From the NCBI GenBank assembly GCA_903930145.1, contig CAIYXP010000037.1, positions 1-38,334 on the forward strand: 38,334 nucleotides of DNA, read 5' to 3'. The position numbers and the translations under genes are program-made. A model generated the notes under the pieces. The model was not told the origin of the DNA and ran no database searches. It saw only the letters and a list, made by a program, of their open reading frames with translations. This document shows, in pieces, positions 1 to 9,324 of the stretch. Position 1 is the stretch's first letter. Each line of letters opens with the position of its first letter. Source of the DNA: an uncultured Methylococcaceae bacterium. GTDB taxonomy: Bacteria > Pseudomonadota > Gammaproteobacteria > Methylococcales > Methylococcaceae.

Positions 1-1356
1 ATAAGTGAAGAATGATAGTGCAGCCATACGTGAGTAATATGTAGGTTTTTCGTATAGGTTTAATAGTGATTTGACTCTTTCAATGGGAAACACTGAAACG
101 ATTAAGCCGACAACAATGAAAAATATCTTATCAGGGGTCAGACTGATTTTAATGCTGACAGGCAAATCGAATGACGAATCAAAAAACATGACAGACAAAT
201 AGGAGAGGGCCGACTCGACTGTCTGAGACCTAAAAAACACCCAAGCAACCATCACCAATACGCTGGTCAAGATCCAATTGAATAAGTTGCTTGGCATCGC
301 CTTGTTACGATAATTCAAAATTCGCTCCACTACAAGATAAACTCCGTGGAGAAGTCCCCAGACAACAAACGTATAAGCTGCACCGTGCCACAGACCACAT
401 AGCAGGAAAACAACAAATAGATTGATATATGTCCTAACCGGATTGATTCGATTTCCGCCAAGCGTTATATAGACGTAGTCTCTAAACCACCGTGAAAGGG
501 TCATATGCCACCGCCGCCAAAATTCGGTTACGCTGCATGACCGATAAGGCTGGTCAAAATTTTCTGGGAACTTGAATCCAAGCATGGCTCCCAAGCCAAT
601 CGCCATATCGGAATAGGCACTGAAGTCCAGATAGATTTGTAACGAATAGGTTAGCGCCCCAAGCCAAGCACTGCAAACAGTCAATTGACCAGCCGGAAGA
701 CCAAACGCGACATCGGCTATCACCCCGATATTGTCGGCTAGGACAATTTTTTTGGTTAGCCCAAAGCAGAATCGGATAATTCCGCTTTCCACTTGTTCCA
801 TCGAAACAATTCGATTGACGACGCTATCCTTAATCTCAATATACCGAACGATTGGACCCGCAATAAGTTGGGGAAAGCTGGTATGGTACATGCCGAAATC
901 GACCATGCTAGGTGCGGGGTCGATATAGCGCTTTCGAATATCGATCAGGTAAGAAAGCCCTTGGAACGTAAAAAAGGATATGCCGGCGGGCAGCACCACT
1001 TCATGTATAGGCAATCCTCCTGAGACTCCCAACAACCCTAGCGTATCATTAATAATCTGCGTGATGAAGTTATAATACTTATAAAATAGTAAAGGAAATA
1101 GATTGGCGCAAATTCCGAAAAAAAGCAAAATATTGGCTGATTTGGAGGCTTCCAGCTTACGAATTTGGATGCCAAGCCATTGGTTCAAAGGCACAGAAAG
1201 CAGCAGCACAAAAGCAATGTTTCCAGCGCCAGTGAAATAGAACAATAAGCTTCCAATGAAGATGATTGAATTTCTTAGTTTAACAGGGCTAAACCAATAT
1301 ATCAAAAAAAATACCGGTAGAAAAACAAATAAGAAGCTGGGTGAACTGAATACCAT
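1..1356 (-). CDS. MBOAT-family membrane O-acyltransferase (AlgI/DltB-like), C-terminus off the left edge
   Basis: An ATG at 1356 opens a frame that stays open to base 1, giving 452 visible residues and no stop. The protein is very hydrophobic with many membrane segments. It carries MBOAT hallmarks: FWRRWHMTLSRWFRDYVY around residues 279-296 and GLWHGAAYTFVVWGLLHG around 321-338, which contains the family's catalytic histidine (H324). Proteins of this family move acyl groups, usually acetyl, across or at the membrane onto exported polysaccharides such as alginate or teichoic acid; the usual length is about 470-520 residues, so only a small C-terminal part is missing. The partner SGNH/AlgJ-like protein would lie to the left and is not visible, so the substrate cannot be named. 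The gene is AT-rich compared with the genes right of 4740. Confidence 0.9.
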   Translation of the reverse strand, partial: MVFSSPSFLFVFLPVFFLIYWFSPVKLRNSIIFIGSLLFYFTGAGNIAFVLLLSVPLNQWLGIQIRKLEASKSANILLFFGICANLFPLLFYKYYNFITQIINDTLGLLGVSGGLPIHEVVLPAGISFFTFQGLSYLIDIRKRYIDPAPSMVDFGMYHTSFPQLIAGPIVRYIEIKDSVVNRIVSMEQVESGIIRFCFGLTKKIVLADNIGVIADVAFGLPAGQLTVCSAWLGALTYSLQIYLDFSAYSDMAIGLGAMLGFKFPENFDQPYRSCSVTEFWRRWHMTLSRWFRDYVYITLGGNRINPVRTYINLFVVFLLCGLWHGAAYTFVVWGLLHGVYLVVERILNYRNKAMPSNLFNWILTSVLVMVAWVFFRSQTVESALSYLSVMFFDSSFDLPVSIKISLTPDKIFFIVVGLIVSVFPIERVKSLLNLYEKPTYYSRMAALSFFTY

Positions 1357-1535
1357 AATTTTTTTTAATTTCTTGTAAACTGGGTTGAATATTTATTGGT
1401 GGACTCCTATAATCTACCTTTAACAGAGGATATTATTAGAATATTTTATAAATTTCCTTGCGATCCATGGCAACTTTTAAAATCATGATTTCAATTGTTA
1501 TTCTAATCCCAGCACGCTAGGTAGTGAACTGTGCT

Positions 1536-2333
1536 TTAAAATAATTCAAACTGCGACGATTTGTTATTTAGCATAATCTTTTTCGGTTCAGTACTTTCTT
1601 GATTTAACCCGCCTAGGCGGTTAATATTTTCCACCACTATTGGAATACAATAATTGGCCATTTGGTCTTGAACTTGCCTAGTGTTGAAACGCAATACCCT
1701 CCAGCCCTCTGTCCTTAGCGCATTATCACGCAGATTGTCGATAAGGGCCTTTTCTCTACCCAAATGCCAAGTATCTCCGTCAGTCTCGACATCTAATTTG
1801 CCCGCTATACAATATATTGCGAAATCCAGAAAATAATTGATTTTGTTGACAGTCACCAATTCTTGGCGCTCGGCTTGAATTTGCAAATATTTGAATTCAG
1901 CCCATAGGCGGTCTTCTAATGGACTCTCATGGTACAAATCGTTTATCTCCATTGCGCTCTTGAATTTTTCCCACGTTGAAGGGATGAACACAATTCGACG
2001 GCGGCGTCGGCTAAAAATTGGTTGGGTTAAGGTTTGTAGTGGCTCCAATAACAACTGGTAATACTGTTTATTTTGTTTGTGGCTAGTTGCTTCGTCGGGA
2101 AACAATTCACGACGATGAACTTCGCAAATTTCACGCACCCCAGCGTAATACCGCACAGCATAAGCTTCGTCGTGGAACACTTTGGTTTGATAAAAAGCCA
2201 CCCATTGGGGAGGCCAACAGTTTGTCAACCATTTTTCCACGCTGCTGGTTGGAATTCGATACCAAGATTTTTCGCACAAAATGCGAAAATCGGCATAATT
2301 GTTGATAATCGAGATTAAAACATCTCCTTTCAT
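1536..2333 (-). CDS. DUF559 / Vsr-like endonuclease domain protein
   Basis: 265 residues. The C-terminal half has the DUF559 (very-short-patch-repair-like, PD-(D/E)XK fold) pattern: E140 in SPLEDRLWAEF, D170 in YFLDFAIY, the E183-T-D185-G core in KLDVETDGDTWH, then RDNALRTEGWRVLRF. These are the positions expected of a metal-dependent nuclease. The N-terminal half (1-120) is not recognised and contains a basic RRRRR stretch near 109-113. It lies 21 bp downstream of the methylase gene on the same strand, so the two are probably co-transcribed. Inference: it is the nuclease, or an accessory nuclease, of a restriction-modification pair. The catalytic residues look intact. Confidence 0.8.
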   Translation of the reverse strand: MKGDVLISIINNYADFRILCEKSWYRIPTSSVEKWLTNCWPPQWVAFYQTKVFHDEAYAVRYYAGVREICEVHRRELFPDEATSHKQNKQYYQLLLEPLQTLTQPIFSRRRRRIVFIPSTWEKFKSAMEINDLYHESPLEDRLWAEFKYLQIQAERQELVTVNKINYFLDFAIYCIAGKLDVETDGDTWHLGREKALIDNLRDNALRTEGWRVLRFNTRQVQDQMANYCIPIVVENINRLGGLNQESTEPKKIMLNNKSSQFELF

Positions 2334-2354
2334 CTCAGTACATGCCCTTATTCT

Positions 2355-4670
2355 TTATTTTGCGAACTGGCTTAATATTTCCAATTGCTCCTTAAACTTC
2401 ATAGCTCTTTCCCTCAAGGTTTCTCTAGTGTCTGGTAGTCGATTTTCGGGGCAGGAGACTTTTAGACGCGATAGTCTACTTTTTATTGACATCCTTCCAT
2501 AAAAAAAACGCCAGCGTTGGGAGTTAATTTGAGCTGCAAACCAAACTAACTCCCGTAGACTCATATTGTACTTTGGATACAATACTCTTACAGCACTCCC
2601 ACCATTGCCGCGGGCAAAAAATGGATAGGGTTGCACACAGGCCATGCCAAAAGCAGTCACCGTTATGCCGCCATCCCAAAATATCTCATCGGAATCCCCG
2701 CTAATCAAGCGAATGATGCTATTGTTTAAATCACCACTTGATATATAAGGATACTCTCCTTCCGAATAATGTCTTTCACCGTAAGACTTAGCGTTTAAAA
2801 TTTGAAAATAATCGGTGACAAAACCGTCGCATCCAATTGGAAGGCTGGGCAAACTGGACCATGCCTCACCAAAATTATCCAAAAATACGTTTGATAAGTC
2901 AGGAAAAATGCTGACTGCCTGAAAAATACTCCGGGCAACCTGTTCTTGCAGGGCGTTCAATTCATTACTCGAGGTTGCAGGCTGCGGCAACCACTCTTGA
3001 GGACTCCACTCAGAACCATCCAATAATTCGCCGCCATCTAGAGTCATGGCTAGTTTTGAAGTAAAATCCTGACCACTCATAAATTCATGGTAGTTATCAA
3101 TCAACTCAGGTATTTGATTTCCTGTACATGCTATTCTTTTTCCTTTCAACTTTTCGTATCCGTCATTCCACACCCGTGCCAAGAAAACTTTATCTTGAGA
3201 AGTTAATGGCCTATGTGCCTGGGCAATCATTATCGAAGTGGGTGCGGCTGTCGGGTAAAATAAATCTTCGGGTAAACTAATGACCGCTTTTAGCTGATGC
3301 CGTTTTAAAAATTGTTTGCGCCATGCTTTATGTTCATCGTCAGCAAATATACCAGCGAGCACCACTACTGCCAACATACCGTCTGGTTCAAGTGCTTCCA
3401 TTGCCCTATCAATGAATTTTCGCTCTGGTTCGTCAGTTTGTGAAAAAGGTGGGTTCAAAAATGCGCGGGAAAACTCTCCCCTGACTTGCTTGAAAATTGA
3501 TTCATCAAAACAATCTGAATTGGCAATATGGCTCTTACCATCTCCTCGAAAGAACATATTGAGCATTCCCAATGCCCAAACTGTAGGATTTGTGTCAAAA
3601 CCATAGATCGACTTTTTGACTTTATCTGTTGCCACGCTAGTAGTGGCCATGTTTATCATTTTATCAAATGCAGAAACCAAAAATCCGCCCGTGCCACAGG
3701 CGATATCGATGACCTTGTCGCGCACATCCACTCCAACCAAATCAATACACATCCTAGTGATATGACGCGGGGTAAAGACAATGCCCAAGGAATTGTTGTC
3801 ATATCCGTAGCGTAGAAACGCTTCATAAAACATTCCAAGAAAATCTGCATCAGTATGAATGACTGAACCGACATTCAATCGTTTTAGAATATTGATGACG
3901 CGCCCAATGTATGGCGACAATCGGTTAAAATCAGCACCCGACAATCTCAGTGCATCGATAAGGCTATTCTTAATATCTTTATCAATACTATTTACGTCCC
4001 GAATTGCTGTATTGCAGAGTGAGTTTACCGACTCAAGAGATTCGGCAGAATGGATGGAAATTTCACCTTGGTACATTGCGGTGACAATTGCGCCTATGAC
4101 TTTCGGACGCAGAGGCGCCTCCACCTTTGCCATTCTTAGCACTTGACTAAGCTCAATCGCTGCATCAATAAATTCTGCTTGGGACGGAACGGTGACTGTC
4201 GTTGAGCCATCGTTGGCTTCCATCGCCAACTCAACTTCATTTAAGGTTGGAAAGCTTGTAAGCTCAAAACCGTTTGATGTTAAAGGAATCCATTTATTAT
4301 TTCGCAGATAGCGAATGGCTATTTGGAATCCGCTGTCTTGCTCACCTGCGGCCCCCACTGCAATTTGGATAGTGTATTTTCCAGTCGTATTAATTTGGTC
4401 GGCGTAACCTATGGCTTCATTGATGGTATCATTAATCTTACTAATATCATTTTTAGTTTCTGCCACCAAAGCGGGGTTGCTTGCCAAGCAAAATAAGAAA
4501 TCAGGTCTGTCCTTGCCTAAACCAATATCGGGAAATACATCTTGAATTTCTTGTTCTTCAAGAACATTTCCACCTTTTGTAATATGTCGCAAATCCCAAC
4601 CACGTCGTTGAGCTTCTTCACGAACATAATAACGACAACGACTTTCGGCTCGTTTGCTTCGTTTAACCAT
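2355..4670 (-). CDS. Type I-like N6-adenine DNA methylase fused to an N-terminal nuclease-like domain and a C-terminal target-recognition region
   Basis: 771 residues. Residues 1-130 resemble the HsdR N-terminal nuclease-like domain, with RPD57FLF and E71-T-K73, the spacing of a PD-(D/E)XK site. An all-helical stretch (165-290) is followed by an N6_Mtase/HsdM-type domain: GIVFTPRHITRMCIDL (296-311), SAM-binding motif I DIACGTGG (322-329) and catalytic NPPF (406-409). Residues 616-745 look like one half of an HsdS specificity subunit (PYISSGDLNN, then a C-terminal helix). Methylase and specificity parts are thus on one chain, as in type IIG enzymes. No separate helicase-type HsdR is present; the adjacent DUF559 protein is the only other nuclease. 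AT-rich composition suggests acquisition by transfer. The start is the ATG at 4670. Confidence 0.85.
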   Translation of the reverse strand: MVKRSKRAESRCRYYVREEAQRRGWDLRHITKGGNVLEEQEIQDVFPDIGLGKDRPDFLFCLASNPALVAETKNDISKINDTINEAIGYADQINTTGKYTIQIAVGAAGEQDSGFQIAIRYLRNNKWIPLTSNGFELTSFPTLNEVELAMEANDGSTTVTVPSQAEFIDAAIELSQVLRMAKVEAPLRPKVIGAIVTAMYQGEISIHSAESLESVNSLCNTAIRDVNSIDKDIKNSLIDALRLSGADFNRLSPYIGRVINILKRLNVGSVIHTDADFLGMFYEAFLRYGYDNNSLGIVFTPRHITRMCIDLVGVDVRDKVIDIACGTGGFLVSAFDKMINMATTSVATDKVKKSIYGFDTNPTVWALGMLNMFFRGDGKSHIANSDCFDESIFKQVRGEFSRAFLNPPFSQTDEPERKFIDRAMEALEPDGMLAVVVLAGIFADDEHKAWRKQFLKRHQLKAVISLPEDLFYPTAAPTSIMIAQAHRPLTSQDKVFLARVWNDGYEKLKGKRIACTGNQIPELIDNYHEFMSGQDFTSKLAMTLDGGELLDGSEWSPQEWLPQPATSSNELNALQEQVARSIFQAVSIFPDLSNVFLDNFGEAWSSLPSLPIGCDGFVTDYFQILNAKSYGERHYSEGEYPYISSGDLNNSIIRLISGDSDEIFWDGGITVTAFGMACVQPYPFFARGNGGSAVRVLYPKYNMSLRELVWFAAQINSQRWRFFYGRMSIKSRLSRLKVSCPENRLPDTRETLRERAMKFKEQLEILSQFAK

Positions 4671-4704
4671 TCAATGTTTGCTACACGATTAGTTTATAAG
4701 CCAG

Positions 4705-4730
4705 CGTTCCCAAGCCGGAACTTGGGAACG
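4705..4730. repeat. Palindromic REP-like element (CGTTCCCAAG / CTTGGGAACG)
   Basis: A perfect 10-bp inverted repeat with a 6-nt loop lies between the methylase start and the glnK stop. The same core palindrome family recurs inside the large TIR/FGS gene at 14701-14726 and, degraded, nearby. It may also act as the transcript end for glnK, but there is no T-run. Confidence 0.8.
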
Positions 4731-4747
4731 AGGTAACCGAGAGAGAC

Positions 4748-5107
<360 letters not shown>

Positions 5108-7048
5108 TTAGTTTTTATTTGCCCGGTGTTCGATGATGTCATCTAGCACCGAAGGGTCGGCCAGCGTGGACACATCGCCAAGATTGTCTATTTCGTTGGC
5201 GGCGACTTTACGCAATATTCTACGCATTATTTTGCCAGAACGGGTCTTCGGTAGGGAAGGAGCCCATTGAATTATGTCCGGTGACGCAAGGGCGCCTATC
5301 TCATGCCTAACCCATTTAATCAATGCCTGCCTCAAAGACTCGTCCGGTTCCACATCAGCGACGAGGGTGACATACGCATAGATGCCCTGACCTTTGAGGT
5401 TATGCGGATACCCGACCACGGCAGCTTCAGCCACGGCTTCATGCAAAACCAAGGCGCTTTCAATTTCCGCCGTACCCATCCTATGCCCTGACACATTCAA
5501 TACGTCATCGACCCGGCCTGTGATCCAATAATACCCGTCACAATCCCTTTTTGCGCCGTCGCCAGTGAAATATTTATTCGGATAAAGGGAAAAATAGGTT
5601 TCAAAAAAGCGTTGATGGTCGCCATACACAGTGCGGGCCTGTCCGGGCCATGGGGCGGTAATGGCTAAGACACCCTCAGCCTCACCATCAATCACATCAC
5701 CCTGCGGGTCAAGAATGACAGGGACCACACCGAAAAATGGCAGCGTGGCTGAACCTGGCTTGAGGCGGGTTGCACCCGGCAACGGGGTGATCAAAATCCC
5801 GCCCGTTTCGGTTTGCCACCAAGTATCGACCACAGGGCAGCGGGCATCGCCCACCGTATGATAATACCATTCCCAAGCTTCCGGGTTGATAGGTTCTCCA
5901 ACCGAACCGAGTATGCGCAGGCTTTTGCGGCTGGTGCCAGCGACCAGATCATTCCCCATGCCCATCAACATGCGGATGGCGGTTGGGGCGGTATAAAAAA
6001 TATTGACTTGATGCTTGTCGATCACTTGCCAAAATCGGTCCGCCGCAGGGTAGGTGGGTATGCCTTCAAACATCAAGGTGATGCCGCCATTGCACAAAGG
6101 ACCGTAGACCACATAAGAATGCCCGGTGACCCAGCCGACATCGGCTGTACACCAATAAACATCGCCTTTATGGTAGTCAAAGACATAGTAGTGGGTCATC
6201 GCCGCATAAAGAAGATAACCACCCGTGGTATGCAATACACCTTTGGGTTTTCCTGTGGAACCGGAGGTGTATAAGATGAACAAAGGATCTTCCGCATCCA
6301 TGGGTTCGGCGGGGCATTCCGCTGACGACTGTTCGGACGCTTCGTGATACCAAATGTCACGCCCGTTCACCCATGGAATTGCAGAGCCAGTGTGTTTGAC
6401 GACGAATAAGGTCCGCACGTCGGGGCAGTGGGTCAAGGCTTCATCCACATTCGCTTTCAGAGGTATGGTTTTGCCGCCTCGACGACCCTCGTCCGCCGTA
6501 ATGACACAATGACAATCGCAATCCAGAATGCGGTCTTTCAAGGCTTCCGCCGAGAAGCCGCCAAAGACGATGGAATGAATGGCCCCAATGCGAGTGCAGG
6601 CCAGCATGGCGACGGCGGCTTCCGGGATATTCGGCAGATAAATACAAACCCTATCCCCCTTTTTTACCCCTTTTGCTTTCAAAGCATTGGCAAAGCGGCA
6701 CACGAGCTTATGGAGTTCGCTATAGGTTATCGTCCTGTCATCACCGGGTTCATCCCCTTCCCAAATAATCGCGGCCTGGTCGCCGCGAGTCGCCAAGTGC
6801 CGGTCTAGGCAATTTTGACTGACATTTAACTTCGCGCCCTCAAACCATCTTATGCTCGCTGTTGCGTAGTTGAACTCCCTGACTTTTTCCCAAGGTTCCA
6901 TCCAGTCTAAAAACTGCTTCGCCTGTTCGTCCCAGAATTTGTCGGGTTCCTTGATCGAAAATGCATACATTTTATGGTAACCCGCCTCGTCCAGATGGGC
7001 AGTGGCGACAATTTCAGGTTTGATGTCGTAGGTTTTATGATTGGACAT
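5108..7048 (-). CDS. acs: Acetyl-CoA synthetase (AMP-forming)
   Basis: 646 residues, normal for Acs. It makes acetyl-CoA from acetate, ATP and CoA through acetyl-AMP in the cytoplasm. Visible motifs: the phosphate-binding loop [12 protein letters not shown], the core TWWQTETGG, the hinge-region [15 protein letters not shown], and the C-terminal [11 protein letters not shown], whose lysine K606 is the site usually silenced by acetylation and reactivated by sirtuin deacylase. A sirtuin gene is present at 22349 in this window. AAGGAGA lies 8 nt before the ATG. It is followed by glnK after 21 bp, so both are likely on one transcript. Confidence 0.97.
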   Translation of the reverse strand: MSNHKTYDIKPEIVATAHLDEAGYHKMYAFSIKEPDKFWDEQAKQFLDWMEPWEKVREFNYATASIRWFEGAKLNVSQNCLDRHLATRGDQAAIIWEGDEPGDDRTITYSELHKLVCRFANALKAKGVKKGDRVCIYLPNIPEAAVAMLACTRIGAIHSIVFGGFSAEALKDRILDCDCHCVITADEGRRGGKTIPLKANVDEALTHCPDVRTLFVVKHTGSAIPWVNGRDIWYHEASEQSSAECPAEPMDAEDPLFILYTSGSTGKPKGVLHTTGGYLLYAAMTHYYVFDYHKGDVYWCTADVGWVTGHSYVVYGPLCNGGITLMFEGIPTYPAADRFWQVIDKHQVNIFYTAPTAIRMLMGMGNDLVAGTSRKSLRILGSVGEPINPEAWEWYYHTVGDARCPVVDTWWQTETGGILITPLPGATRLKPGSATLPFFGVVPVILDPQGDVIDGEAEGVLAITAPWPGQARTVYGDHQRFFETYFSLYPNKYFTGDGAKRDCDGYYWITGRVDDVLNVSGHRMGTAEIESALVLHEAVAEAAVVGYPHNLKGQGIYAYVTLVADVEPDESLRQALIKWVRHEIGALASPDIIQWAPSLPKTRSGKIMRRILRKVAANEIDNLGDVSTLADPSVLDDIIEHRANKN

Positions 7049-7181
7049 AGGCGGTTCTCCTTAGCAATACAGTAGAGGCTGTAGCGAGTTGCATGATAAA
7101 GCTCCTATCATTTTCGGTTTTTACCGGAATTCGTTCATTTCTAACCCATTTTACAATGTGGCCTCGCCCCTCCAAGGAGCT

Positions 7182-8186
7182 TCACAGGAATATCTCATCA
7201 ATCGAAAACCCTTCTTTGGATGCTATTTTCCTAAGCAAAGTCAATGATTCGGCCTGTAGTTGCCGGACACGTAAGCGACTAATGTTCATCGCCTTGGCAA
7301 CATCTGGAACAGTGGATTGTGGATAACCCTGCAAGCCAAAGCGTCGGCAGATAACCTCGCAATGCTGCTTACTCAAGCTTGCGAGCCAGCTTGCCACATG
7401 GCTGGTCATCCCTTCCTTGTGCATTATATCGGGAAGCGTGGGCGTTTCCTCATCGATGATCGTATCGAACAGGCTGGTCTCGCCTTCCAAGGCATACCGC
7501 AAATCCCCCGAGATCACCCGTTCGCTTAACTTCATCATCTTTTCAACCGTAGCCACTGGCTTGTCCATATGTTTAGCCACTTCAACGACTGAAGGATCTT
7601 GTTCTTGATTGCCTGATAGGTATCTGAAAGCCTTCAGGCAAGCATTCATTTCTTTTAGAACGTTGATAGGCAGCCTGATGGTCCGGCTCTGATTCATAAT
7701 CGCACGCTCAATGCTCTGCCTAATCCACCAAGTGGCATAGGTCGAAAACCGGAATCCAAGCTCAGGCTTGAATTTTTCCACAGCCCGGATCAATCCAAGA
7801 TTGCCTTCTTCTATCAAATCCAAAAGAGGCAGCCCTCGGTTTAAGTAGCGCTTGGACAGGCTTAGCACCAAACGCAGATTGGCTTCAATCATCTTATTTC
7901 GCGCAGCCTTATCGCCTTGCTGCGACAATTTCCCATAGTGCTGCTCCTCTTCGAAAGAAAGCAAGCTTGAACGTTGCGCCTCTTTAAGATACAGGTGGAT
8001 GGCATCTAAAGTTTTGCCTTGCGGTTGCGCAGACTTAGATTCTTCATCCAGAGTTTCATCTTCTGGATCAAGAGTTACCGCAACATCCATCTCTTCCGCT
8101 TCCAATTCTTCAATGAAAGCAGGGATATCTTCCTCTAATTCGGGTTCCTTCACCAAGCTAAGATCGCTTATTGATTGACTAGGCAT
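7182..8186 (-). CDS. rpoS: RNA polymerase sigma factor RpoS-like (group 2 sigma-70)
   Basis: 334 residues. Region 1.2 ([21 protein letters not shown]) is followed by the nearly invariant region 2 ([39 protein letters not shown]), then regions 3 and 4 with a C-terminal helix-turn-helix ([19 protein letters not shown]). The pattern and length match RpoS, the general-stress/stationary-phase sigma factor, rather than RpoD or RpoH. An acidic N-terminal extension (about 60 residues) is present. Region 4 is more divergent than usual: the common LTRERVRQIQ reads [10 protein letters not shown]. It starts 6 bp after the J-domain gene stop, so the two are co-transcribed; the usual neighbours nlpD/pcm are absent. 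Confidence 0.88.
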   Translation of the reverse strand: MPSQSISDLSLVKEPELEEDIPAFIEELEAEEMDVAVTLDPEDETLDEESKSAQPQGKTLDAIHLYLKEAQRSSLLSFEEEQHYGKLSQQGDKAARNKMIEANLRLVLSLSKRYLNRGLPLLDLIEEGNLGLIRAVEKFKPELGFRFSTYATWWIRQSIERAIMNQSRTIRLPINVLKEMNACLKAFRYLSGNQEQDPSVVEVAKHMDKPVATVEKMMKLSERVISGDLRYALEGETSLFDTIIDEETPTLPDIMHKEGMTSHVASWLASLSKQHCEVICRRFGLQGYPQSTVPDVAKAMNISRLRVRQLQAESLTLLRKIASKEGFSIDEIFL

Positions 8187-8192
8187 GGTAAA

Positions 8193-8675
8193 TCAACTGG
8201 AAAGAAGAGTGTCACGGGCTTGGTTGATTTTAATCGCCAGATAATCCGAACCGCCGCGATCTGGATGAATTTTCTGCATGAGCCTGCGATGGGCACCGAC
8301 AATATCATCCCTCGATGCACCGGGGGGAAGCCCGAGGATTTCATACGCCTCCTGTCGGGTCATGCGACCACCTCCCGGCTTTGGGGGTGGGGCTTCCCCT
8401 GCCTCACCGGTAGGCGAACGGCGAAGAGCCTTCAACAGCCCAGGCAGCAGCGTCAGCAGCACAGGCGCAAGCCTAACCAGCCCGGCAACCATTGCGCCTA
8501 TCAGGGGAATGACCCAATTGGCACGGGCGACCAGTACCAAACACACCAATAGCCCAATCCAAGGCAAGGTTTTGCGGACTTTTGCCCAAGCTTGGGGTGA
8601 CAATGATCGAAACCACTGGCGAAAGCTGTATACTACAATCAGCACCAAGATGCTTAACAGGATAAGTTGTATCAA
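8193..8675 (-). CDS. Membrane-anchored J-domain (DnaJ-like) protein
   Basis: Two hydrophobic segments (LIQLILLSILVLIVVYSF and WIGLLVCLVLVARANWVIPL, with a further hydrophobic stretch) are followed by a Pro/Gly-rich linker and a C-terminal J-domain: TRQEAYEILGLPPGASRDDI, the diagnostic HPD in IHPDRGGSDYLAIKINQARDTLL. J-domains stimulate Hsp70 (DnaK) ATPase; this single-domain, membrane-tethered form resembles TIM14/DjlC-like proteins. The most likely start is the TTG at 8675, which has GTGGAG 5 nt upstream; an upstream TTG at 8705 lacks such a site. It lies directly upstream of rpoS (6 bp), suggesting a link to sigma-factor folding or stability (inference). Confidence 0.8.
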   Translation of the reverse strand: MIQLILLSILVLIVVYSFRQWFRSLSPQAWAKVRKTLPWIGLLVCLVLVARANWVIPLIGAMVAGLVRLAPVLLTLLPGLLKALRRSPTGEAGEAPPPKPGGGRMTRQEAYEILGLPPGASRDDIVGAHRRLMQKIHPDRGGSDYLAIKINQARDTLLSS

Positions 8676-8848
8676 TTCGGCTCCACGATAATGGGAGGTT
8701 ATCAACAGATTGGGTGCATTCTAACCTAATCGGGGAACTATTGTGCCTTTGCACAAACTAACCTCGTTGTGGTAACGTTCCCGTTCGACTAAAAGTCGGT
8801 TTAGATACCCGGTGTCAAAGACAAATCCAAGAAGAGGTAGAACTACAA

Positions 8849-9274
8849 ATGTCCAGTGAAAATAACACAAATAGCGGCCCCACCGGCGTTATTGCAAACT
8901 TGAAATCCAACCCCAAGGCTATGGCAATATTGGGCGGTGCGCTTGCCCTAGTACTGTTCTTGGTGTTTAAGGGGGGCAGTGACCAAGGAGTCACCCAAGC
9001 CAAAGTGACATCTGTGACCATCGGTCAAAAGGTGACTATCCAAAACCCCAACATCGGCAACACCATCCTGCTTGCGGCTCCGGGCGCAGTCGGTTTGGCC
9101 GATAGCGACAACGACAAAGACGATATGATCGTCTGTAAGCAAGTCGTGTCCGGCACCACCGGGACATTCAATGAAGAAACCACGGTCAATTACATACCGT
9201 TTGCCAAGGTGACACTGGAAAGCGGTGAATGCGCAGGAAAGACTGGCTGGATGCCCAAAGTCAACTTAAACTGA
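8849..9274 (+). CDS. Hypothetical single-pass membrane protein with small extracytoplasmic domain
   Basis: 141 residues on the plus strand, divergent from the J-domain/rpoS pair. A short polar N-terminus (SSENNTNSGPTGVIANLKSN) precedes one membrane helix (AMAILGGALALVLFLVF), followed by a roughly 95-residue exported domain rich in beta-type residues (VTSVTIGQKVTIQNPNI) with two cysteines (IVCKQVV and SGECAGKTGW) that could form a disulfide. AGAGG lies upstream of the ATG. No known family is recognised; the C-terminal part could be an SH3-like barrel (GKTGWMPKVNLN resembles SH3b ends), a weak guess. Codon use is like the neighbours. Confidence 0.7.
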   Translation: MSSENNTNSGPTGVIANLKSNPKAMAILGGALALVLFLVFKGGSDQGVTQAKVTSVTIGQKVTIQNPNIGNTILLAAPGAVGLADSDNDKDDMIVCKQVVSGTTGTFNEETTVNYIPFAKVTLESGECAGKTGWMPKVNLN

Positions 9275-9285
9275 TGGCCTATGTC

Positions 9286-9314
9286 GGCGATGGATCGATA
9301 GCCTATCCATCGCC
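9286..9314. terminator. Stem-loop between convergent genes, likely bidirectional terminator
   Basis: GGCGATGGAT (9286-9295) pairs perfectly with ATCCATCGCC (9305-9314) around a 9-nt loop, exactly between the stop at 9274 (+) and the stop at 9325 (-). No T-run follows, so rho-independent strength is uncertain. Confidence 0.6.
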
Positions 9315-9324
9315 GGCCGCTACA

